The position numbers and the translations under genes were made by a program. Source: JAVBJN01 sp031546985 (lineage in GTDB: Bacteria; Bacteroidota; Bacteroidia; Chitinophagales; Chitinophagaceae). From it: a DNA stretch of 8,165 bases. Below the pieces are notes generated by a model that was not told the DNA's origin, ran no database searches, and was given only the letters and a program-made list of their open reading frames with translations. Numbering within the stretch: the first letter of the stretch is position 1; each line of letters begins with the position of its first letter. Below, piece by piece: positions 1 through 4,048 of this stretch. The stretch covers positions 1 through 8,165 of the forward strand of contig JAVBJN010000072.1 in the NCBI GenBank assembly GCA_031546985.1. Direction: 5' to 3'.

Positions 1-2
1 CC

Positions 3-182
3 GGTTTGATTGACGAGTACCAGCTTATGGTAGATCCGGTAGCCATTGGCGAGGGGACTTCAATTTTCAAGGGACTCAAACAACCGCTGAACCTCAAACT
101 CACTTCCAGCCGTAATTTTAAAAATGGCGCGATGTTGCATACCTACCAGAGGATGTCTGATTTGACGATGTCTGATGTCTGA
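3..182 (+). CDS. RibD C-terminal / DHFR-like reductase, 3' fragment
   Basis: This is the C-terminal end of a gene that starts left of the window; 59 codons are visible, ending in TGA at 180-182. The opening residues GLIDEYQLMVDPVAIGEGTS match the conserved 'DEY-L-V-PV-LG-G' stretch of the RibD C-terminal/dihydrofolate-reductase-like fold. It is followed by a hydrophobic 'IFKGL' and a terminal beta-strand region, 'NFKNGAMLHTYQR'. Bacteroidota carry many such small NADPH-dependent reductases, often annotated only as 'dihydrofolate reductase family protein', and the substrate cannot be told from this fragment. Family members usually end just after the strand corresponding to LHTYQR. Here the last residues (MSDLTMSDV) are encoded by a repeat element that begins at 152, so the natural terminus has probably been replaced. 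Family assignment is fairly sure; specific function is unknown. Confidence 0.8.
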   Translation, partial: GLIDEYQLMVDPVAIGEGTSIFKGLKQPLNLKLTSSRNFKNGAMLHTYQRMSDLTMSDV

Positions 183-253
183 TCTCTGATTTTGAAGACC
201 TGTCAGAGCTTGTCCCGCCAATGCGGGACGCGCAGCTCCTGTTAGGTCTGGAC
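152..253 (+). repeat. Heptamer-plus-palindrome repeat, copy 1
   Basis: This 102-bp element is repeated at 275-370 in the same orientation. It opens with GATGTCT-like heptamers (152-190: GATGTCT, GATTTGAC, GATGTCT, GATGTCT, GATCTCT) and continues into an imperfect palindrome at 196-249. The core stem is perfect: GTCCCGC (212-218), loop CAAT, GCGGGAC (223-229). Outer arms AGACCT (196-201)/AGGTCT (244-249) and AGCT (207-210)/AGCT (234-237) also pair. Compared with copy 2 it has an extra CTCTGA. It resembles dispersed intergenic palindromic repeats of the REP/MITE kind. Whether it is dispersed in the genome cannot be seen from this window. Confidence 0.8.
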
Positions 254-274
254 TACGAGGCATAAACGATCTCT

Positions 275-370
275 GATGTCTGATTTGACGATGTCTGATG
301 TCTGATTTTGAAAGATCTGCCAGAGCTTGCCCCGCCAATGCGCGATGTGCAGCTCCTGTCAGGTCTGGAC
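275..370 (+). repeat. Heptamer-plus-palindrome repeat, copy 2
   Basis: This is the second, 96-bp direct copy of the element at 152-253, with copy starts 123 bp apart. The leading heptamers are identical, and one more GATCTCT heptamer precedes it at 268-274. The palindrome is diverged: the inner stem is eroded (GCCCCGC against GCGCGAT), while the outer arms (AGATCTG near 313 against CAGGTCT near 360) still pair. Complementary decay in the two copies suggests that they are old or separately acquired rather than a fresh tandem duplication. No gene is visible between this copy and position 466. Confidence 0.78.
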
Positions 371-465
371 TTGCGCTGGAGAAATCACAAATCATAAATC
401 CACGATTATATTATATTAGCTGACAGGCGCAGATCATTGTTGAGGTTGCGTTTTAGGCTATTACC

Positions 466-1071
466 ATGATTAAATTAGAACTACCGGCTACGATAAGGGC
501 AGTAAGACCAGAAGAAGCTCCGGCACAGCAAAATATTCTCGATCGTATAGCAGAGGGCAAAAACGCCCGCATAGAAGAAGGGTACATCATTAAAATGGCC
601 GATGATGATACCTTGCCTTTTACTTTTTTCAGTGAAATCAACATCAATAACAGCAGGCTGTTTGCGCTGTTGCTTCGGTTATTGGAGCCGTTTCCGGATA
701 TGGTAAGCCTTATTTTTAACCATATCGATAACGAGCCGCATTACAGTGAGTACCGCGCCAAAACGGAAGTGCTCGGCATTATTAAACCTTACGAGCTGGA
801 ACTGAGCCAGGACGGCTTCCTGGAGTTTGGGCTTATTTACCAGGATCAAACGCAGTTGTTGGAAGTGTTTGTGAAACGGGCCAAATACCTCCAGTTCTGG
901 GGTTCCGATATGGATGCCTTTCTCGATGTGATGAATGAATTTGGACTGCACCATATTGCCGATCTTAATTTTATGGACGAGTACCCGATGGTAACAGAAG
1001 TGCTGCGGCTGCACCATACCGGCATTACCGAAACAATGGACCTCATTAATTACTTTAAGGATAATGTATAA
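466..1071 (+). CDS. Conserved-looking hypothetical protein, acidic, cytoplasmic
   Basis: The predicted product is a 201-aa protein I do not recognise. It has no signal peptide and no membrane segment, and it is rich in Asp/Glu, so it is probably soluble and cytoplasmic. Visible features are a Glu/Ala-rich N-terminal part (residues 12-35), a hydrophobic helix-like stretch with 'LFALLLRLLEPFPDMVSLIF' near 65-84, and a C-terminal part with aromatic and acidic clusters such as 'AKYLQFWGSDMDAFLDVMNEF' (split by positions about 139-159) and 'DLNFMDEYP'. The start ATG at 466 has no clear Shine-Dalgarno, which is usual for this phylum. The next gene begins inside its last codons, so the two are probably cotranscribed and may act together. 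No promoter of the TAnnTTTG type was found in 371-465. An immunity-like or chaperone-like role for the secreted neighbour is possible but not supported by any motif. Confidence 0.8.
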   Translation: MIKLELPATIRAVRPEEAPAQQNILDRIAEGKNARIEEGYIIKMADDDTLPFTFFSEININNSRLFALLLRLLEPFPDMVSLIFNHIDNEPHYSEYRAKTEVLGIIKPYELELSQDGFLEFGLIYQDQTQLLEVFVKRAKYLQFWGSDMDAFLDVMNEFGLHHIADLNFMDEYPMVTEVLRLHHTGITETMDLINYFKDNV

Positions 1072-1855
1072 AACAAAAATCAGGCAGTGCTGCCGTATGG
1101 GTTTTGCAGGACTGGTATTGCTGCTGGTTATGGCGCTAAAAGCAAATGCCGGATGGTATGAGTGCTATAATTTTAAAGGCAGCGTAGCCCAATACCCGGT
1201 TACGTTTTCGGTGCAATTGCTCAGAGGTGGGTATTTTGGAGAGCCGGGGAAGAAAGATTTTAACATGGTGGGTGTGTACAAATACGATAAGCACAACAAA
1301 CCTATACGGCTCGAGGGTAAGCTCAACCTCCGCACCCAGGAAATGATGTTGTATGAAATGAACGGAGAAAAACAATCTGCTGTGCTCAAAATATGCTTGT
1401 GTAGCAATACTTGTGAAGGCACCTGGACAGATCTCGTTTCTAAAAAGACACTACCACTCAAACTCACCCGCACCACTGTGCTCACCGATACCGCAGCAGA
1501 AAGCGCATGTAAAAATGTGGAGATGCTCCAGGCTTATACCTTCCTGGATTACTACTTTACCGGCATTTATTCCAAAGCCACAGGCAGCGACCGTGCGCAG
1601 ATGGATAAACTCAACATCATCCGTAAATTGGACAACACGGTATACCAGGTAATAGATCTTACGCAGATAGAAACCACTTCGGGCAATGTGCGTACCATTA
1701 TTTATGATAATGTTGAAGTGCCGGACGGTGCCAAAACTTCGTTTCTGATCTGGAACGATATTGGCCGGATGGGCGGTTACCTCTATGTAAACTATAATCC
1801 CAAAACCGGAAAATTTAAACTTAATCCTGAGCCGGAAATAGACGGACCACAGTAA
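1064..1855 (+). CDS. Exported protein of unknown function with cysteine cluster
   Basis: The predicted product is 263 aa. Residues 1-29 look like a Sec signal peptide: basic start (YKTKIRQ), hydrophobic core 'GFAGLVLLLVMAL', and a cleavage motif ANA before Gly30. The mature part seems beta-rich and has five cysteines: Cys34, a cluster C111-x-C113-x3-C117, and Cys149, so disulfides in the periplasm or outside are plausible. A repeated pattern of strands ('YPVTFSVQLLRGGYF', 'IRLEGKLNL', 'CEGTWTDL') suggests a small beta-barrel or sandwich, which is inference. The ATG at 1064 overlaps the previous gene's end by 8 nt and has AAGG 4 nt upstream, supporting translational coupling. A second Met at residue 12 (position 1097) would still give a signal peptide. 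No lipobox is placed correctly for a lipoprotein. I cannot assign a family. Confidence 0.8.
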   Translation: MYKTKIRQCCRMGFAGLVLLLVMALKANAGWYECYNFKGSVAQYPVTFSVQLLRGGYFGEPGKKDFNMVGVYKYDKHNKPIRLEGKLNLRTQEMMLYEMNGEKQSAVLKICLCSNTCEGTWTDLVSKKTLPLKLTRTTVLTDTAAESACKNVEMLQAYTFLDYYFTGIYSKATGSDRAQMDKLNIIRKLDNTVYQVIDLTQIETTSGNVRTIIYDNVEVPDGAKTSFLIWNDIGRMGGYLYVNYNPKTGKFKLNPEPEIDGPQ

Positions 1856-1876
1856 TTATACTTCATTTCTATAGCC

Positions 1877-1925
1877 CATCAATCGAAAAACAGGATTCCG
1901 GAATAAATTTTTTGGAAGATTGATG
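1877..1925. other. Nested inverted repeat in the 3' UTR / tetR promoter region
   Basis: CATCAATC (1877-1884) is perfectly complementary to GATTGATG (1918-1925). Inside it AAAAA (1886-1890) can pair with TTTTT (1909-1913), and a perfect palindrome ATTCCGGAAT (1895-1904) sits almost exactly at the centre. The whole could fold as an interrupted hairpin after the exported-protein gene, acting as a transcript end. As DNA it could be a protein site, since its right arm touches the -33 element of the regulator promoter. The structure is seen directly; either role is inference. Confidence 0.4.
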
Positions 1926-1943
1926 CGGATGTTTTTACCTTTG
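1911..1943 (+). promoter_or_regulatory. Bacteroidota-type promoter of the tetR gene
   Basis: A -7 element TACCTTTG (1936-1943) matches TAnnTTTG exactly, and TTTG (1911-1914) is a good -33 element with a 21-nt spacer. This is the phylum-specific promoter class read by its primary sigma factor. Transcription would begin near 1950, inside the operator at 1944-1958 and about 35 nt before the regulator's start codon. Confidence 0.65.
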
Positions 1944-1958
1944 TCTAACAGTGTTAAA
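1944..1958. promoter_or_regulatory. Probable TetR operator O1 (autoregulation)
   Basis: TCTAACA-G-TGTTAAA is an odd-length palindrome with one arm mismatch (C at 1945). It differs from the perfect site at 2608-2622 only there and at the central base. It follows the -7 element of the regulator promoter directly and covers the likely transcription start, so a bound dimer would block the regulator's own transcription. The recurrence of the same palindrome before the pump operon is the main argument that this is the target of the TetR protein encoded next door. Confidence 0.65.
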
Positions 1959-1984
1959 TGTTTTAGAGTTGTAAAGTTTATGTG

Positions 1985-2587
1985 ATGGCAAGTAAAGACC
2001 GTATTCAGCGCCTCAAAGAGGAAACCCGGTGTAATATCATTACTGCTGCCCTGGAAATAGGCAAGCAGGAAGGTTGGCAGGGGCTGAGTATGCGTAAGAT
2101 TGCCGATAAGATCGAATACACGGCTCCTATCATTTATGAGTATTTCTCCAACAAAGAAGACCTGCTGGCAGAGTTGACCCGGAAAGGATTCTTTTTATTG
2201 TCGAAAGAAATGCAGGAGGCAAAAGCCCGGCACCGCTTACCCGGCAAGCAGCTCGAAGCCATGTGGATGGCATATTGGCATTTCGCTTTTGAACATAAGG
2301 AGTTTTATCAGCTCATGTATGGTATAGAAATGAACTGTTGTGCGTTCAAAGGCACGCCCGGTCCCGATTTCATAATGCCTTCTGACCTGGTAGCCGAAGT
2401 GATAGCCGAACTGATGAAGGACAAGAACCCGACAGATGATGATATTTGCACCTGGTATTACACATTCTGGTCTGTTATTCACGGCCTCGTATCCATCAAT
2501 ATCGTAAAACAAGGTATGTCAGACAAGCTGAACCATAAAGTGCTGACCAATGCCATTACGGGTATTATCCGTACGATCTCTGCCTGA
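1985..2587 (+). CDS. TetR/AcrR-family repressor of the adjacent efflux operon
   Basis: The predicted product is a 200-aa one-component regulator of typical TetR size. Residues about 14-62 form the TetR_N DNA-binding domain: helix 1 'CNIITAALEIGKQEGWQGLS', then the helix-turn-helix 'MRKIADKIEYTAPIIYEYF' and the usual closing 'SNKEDLLAEL'. The C-terminal half is the ligand-binding and dimerisation part; 'FWSVIHGLVSINIV' (161-174) matches the W-x-x-x-H-G motif of the WHG-type TetR C-terminal domain. Adjacent Cys118-Cys119 could be ligand or redox contacts, which is speculation. ATG 1985 is preferred; an in-frame GTG at 1982 would add one residue. An out-of-frame ATG at 1980 is stopped at once by a TGA that overlaps the real ATG. 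The product probably represses itself (O1) and the downstream RND operon (O2, O3) and is released by a pump substrate. The inducer is unknown. Confidence 0.92.
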   Translation: MASKDRIQRLKEETRCNIITAALEIGKQEGWQGLSMRKIADKIEYTAPIIYEYFSNKEDLLAELTRKGFFLLSKEMQEAKARHRLPGKQLEAMWMAYWHFAFEHKEFYQLMYGIEMNCCAFKGTPGPDFIMPSDLVAEVIAELMKDKNPTDDDICTWYYTFWSVIHGLVSINIVKQGMSDKLNHKVLTNAITGIIRTISA

Positions 2588-2607
2588 TCTTTTTTTTATC
2601 ATAATTA

Positions 2608-2622
2608 TTTAACACTGTTAAA
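2608..2622. promoter_or_regulatory. Probable TetR operator O2 (perfect palindrome)
   Basis: TTTAACA-C-TGTTAAA is perfect over 7-bp arms and is the best of the three copies. It lies 20 bp after the tetR stop codon and 175 bp before the adaptor start. A weak -7-like TAATTTCG (2636-2643, one mismatch to TAnnTTTG) lies 13 bp downstream, so O2 could cover the -33 region of a distal promoter. Alternatively it is an auxiliary site working with O3, whose centre is 160 bp away. Confidence 0.65.
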
Positions 2623-2738
2623 CCATATTACACCTTAATTTCGAAGTGATGAACAATTCCTGAAAAAGCTCTCTCCCAGCGCAATTTCAATGTAGTCTGT
2701 TATAATTTCCAACGGTTCCCGACCCGTGCGGACATGCC

Positions 2739-2769
2739 TTGTTTTGCGCAAAATTTTGTGCTACCTATT
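2739..2769 (+). promoter_or_regulatory. Candidate promoter of the efflux operon
   Basis: TTG (2739-2741) and TACCTATT (2762-2769) are separated by 20 nt, the right geometry for a Bacteroidota promoter. The -7 element has two mismatches to TAnnTTTG but shares TACCT with the tetR promoter. The operator O3 starts 6 nt after its first base, against 8 nt at the tetR promoter, so the two control regions are laid out alike. Predicted transcription starts near 2776, about 22 nt before the adaptor ATG. The spacer holds a perfect 12-bp palindrome. Confidence 0.45.
2742..2753. other. Perfect 12-bp palindrome in the promoter spacer
   Basis: TTTTGCGCAAAA reads the same on both strands and sits between the -33 and -7 elements of the candidate efflux promoter. 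It differs in sequence from the TetR operator. It may be a site for another dimeric regulator, or chance: about two such 12-mers are expected in a window of this length. Confidence 0.35.
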
Positions 2770-2782
2770 TAACGTTGTTAAA
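2768..2782. promoter_or_regulatory. Probable TetR operator O3 at the efflux promoter
   Basis: TTTAACGTTGTTAAA keeps 6-bp perfect outer arms (TTTAAC/GTTAAA) and differs from O2 at two central positions. It overlaps the end of the -7 element and ends 15 nt before the adaptor ATG, a position where repressor would block initiation. It lies inside the upstream GTG extension of the adaptor reading frame, which argues against that longer start. Confidence 0.6.
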
Positions 2783-2797
2783 CAATTTACTGTTGTT

Positions 2798-3928
2798 ATG
2801 AGACTCATTTCATTATCCCTACTCGTTCTTTTGTATAGTTGCAGTTCCCAACCCGCCAAAGTAGCCGAAGCACCCGCTCCGGCCGAAGTGGTAACCATCG
2901 AAGCCGCCAATACCACCACCCAGCACGATTATACTGCCGCGCTGCAGGGCAAGGTAAATGTAGAGATACGTCCGCAGGTAGAAGGCTACCTCGAAAAAAT
3001 CTATATCGATGAAGGCGCTTATGTAAAAGCCGGCCAGCCTTTATTTAAAATCAACGACCGCCCTTACCGCGAGCAGATCAACAGCGCTACTGCTACCTTG
3101 CATGCTGCCCAGGCCGCTATGGCCAATGCCCAGATAGAGGTAGATAAATATACCCCGCTGGTGCAAAATAAAGTGGTATCTGAGGTGCAATTGAAAGCCG
3201 CTCAGGCCGCGTTTAACATGGCGCGTGCCAATGCAGAGCAGGCCAAAGCTTTGGTAGAAGCCGCCCGCATTAACCTGGGCTATACGGTGGTGGCCGCTCC
3301 TGTAAGCGGTTACGTAGGCCGCCTGCCTAAAAAACAAGGTGCGCTGGTATCGCGCACTGATCCCGAAGCCTTAACCCAACTGTCGGATGTGCATGAAGTG
3401 TACGCTTATTTCTCGCTGAGCGAAAATGAGTTTATCGATTTTAAAGCCAATTATCCTGGCGCTTCATTGGAAGAAAAATTGAAGAACCTGCCGCCGGTAT
3501 CGTTGCTGCTGGCCGATAACAGTGTGTACACCGAACCCGGTAAAATTGATATGATAGACGGTCAGTTCGACGCGCAAACGGGCGCTATCACTTTAAGGGC
3601 CGTGTTCCCCAATGCCAAAGGGCTTATCCGCTCCGGCAATACCGGTAAAGTAAGACTCAGCCGCAACCACGATCTGGCTATTGTGGTACCACAATCTGCA
3701 ACGGTAGAAGTGCAGGACAAGATCTTTGTCTTTGCCGTTACTGAAGGCAATAAAGTGGTGAAGCAACCAATCAATGTTACGGGAAAAAGCGGCACCAACT
3801 ACCTGGTAGCAGATGGTATTAAACCCGGCGATCGTATCGTGTACAACGGACTCGACCATTTGCAGGATGGTGCCATTGTGCAACCGCAACCGGCCAAAGC
3901 CGATAAAAAGCTAACCGTTAAGAATTAA
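2798..3928 (+). CDS. RND efflux periplasmic adaptor (membrane fusion protein), lipoprotein
   Basis: The predicted 376-aa product is of the AcrA/MexA family and bridges the inner-membrane pump and the outer-membrane channel. Residues 1-15 are a lipoprotein signal with lipobox LYSC and Cys15 as the lipidated residue. A beta-barrel/lipoyl part follows ('VEIRPQVEGYLEKIYIDEGA', then 'VKAGQPLFKINDRPY', about 54-90). Next comes the alpha-helical hairpin (about 91-160, Ala/Gln-rich with 'AAQAAMANAQ' and 'LKAAQAAFNMARANAEQAK'), and the second lipoyl half begins at 'YTVVAAPVSGYVGRL' (162-176). The membrane-proximal barrel ends with 'GIKPGDRIVYNGLDHLQDGA' (340-359). The frame is open back to a GTG at 2726, but that start would lack a leading signal peptide and would contain operator O3, so ATG 2798 is chosen. 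It is first gene of the efflux operon, with the pump gene 120 nt downstream. Confidence 0.93.
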   Translation: MRLISLSLLVLLYSCSSQPAKVAEAPAPAEVVTIEAANTTTQHDYTAALQGKVNVEIRPQVEGYLEKIYIDEGAYVKAGQPLFKINDRPYREQINSATATLHAAQAAMANAQIEVDKYTPLVQNKVVSEVQLKAAQAAFNMARANAEQAKALVEAARINLGYTVVAAPVSGYVGRLPKKQGALVSRTDPEALTQLSDVHEVYAYFSLSENEFIDFKANYPGASLEEKLKNLPPVSLLLADNSVYTEPGKIDMIDGQFDAQTGAITLRAVFPNAKGLIRSGNTGKVRLSRNHDLAIVVPQSATVEVQDKIFVFAVTEGNKVVKQPINVTGKSGTNYLVADGIKPGDRIVYNGLDHLQDGAIVQPQPAKADKKLTVKN

Positions 3929-3934
3929 TAGAGT

Positions 3935-4010
3935 GCGGTATTAAAGCCGCCCCTGAAACCTGCGAGGCAGGCCGTTTTTTACAGTACATGTTGCTGTACA
4001 GGCGAAGCCT
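3935..4010 (+). other. Cluster of small hairpins between adaptor and pump genes
   Basis: Four short inverted repeats stand in the 120-nt gap. They are GCGG 3935-3938 / CCGC 3947-3950; CCTGC 3959-3963 / GCAGG 3967-3971 with a GAG loop; TACAG 3980-3984 / CTGTA 3994-3998; and AGGC 4000-4003 / GCCT 4007-4010 with a GAA loop. They could stop, pause or process the operon transcript and so set the adaptor:pump ratio. Individually each stem is short. No second promoter of the TAnnTTTG type was found in this gap. Confidence 0.4.
3956..3980 (+). terminator. Possible weak intrinsic terminator / attenuator
   Basis: A perfect 5-bp GC-rich stem (CCTGC/GCAGG, 3959-3971) is followed after CCG by six T's (3975-3980). 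AAA at 3956-3958 can extend the stem to the first T's across a CCG bulge. It lies within what appears to be one operon, since no promoter follows, so partial termination is more likely than a full stop. The stem is short, so confidence is limited. Confidence 0.35.
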
Positions 4011-4048
4011 TGCCCTGATTTTAACCTCACGTTTTAACACACCTAGTA

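Noticed and set aside
60..395. A 111-aa reverse-strand reading frame with two repeated peptide blocks (DLTGAA... and SDIRHRQIRH)
   Set aside because: It is only the translation of the two repeat copies. Their starts are 123 bp apart (a multiple of three) so the frame stays open. It has no domain, no start context and no support beyond the repeat.
371..465. Search for a promoter before the 201-aa gene
   Set aside because: The stretch is AT-rich (TTATATTATATTAG) but has no acceptable TAnnTTTG with a spaced TTG, so no promoter is called.
2558..2597. Possible terminator after tetR: T-run 2590-2597 with ACGG/CCGT (2558-2572) or GATC/GATC (2575-2589) stems
   Set aside because: The stems are only 4 bp and lie inside the coding end. 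The eight T's alone are weak evidence, so no terminator was annotated.
2698..2706. TGTTATAAT, resembling an extended -10 of the E. coli sigma-70 type
   Set aside because: No matching -35 lies about 17 nt upstream, and the host appears to use the TTG / TAnnTTTG class, so this is probably chance AT-rich sequence.
4019..4040. TTTTAAC repeated directly (4019-4025, 4032-4038) and a TTTAACAC half-site before the pump gene
   Set aside because: It matches only one arm of the TetR operator; the other arm is absent, so it is not counted as a fourth operator.
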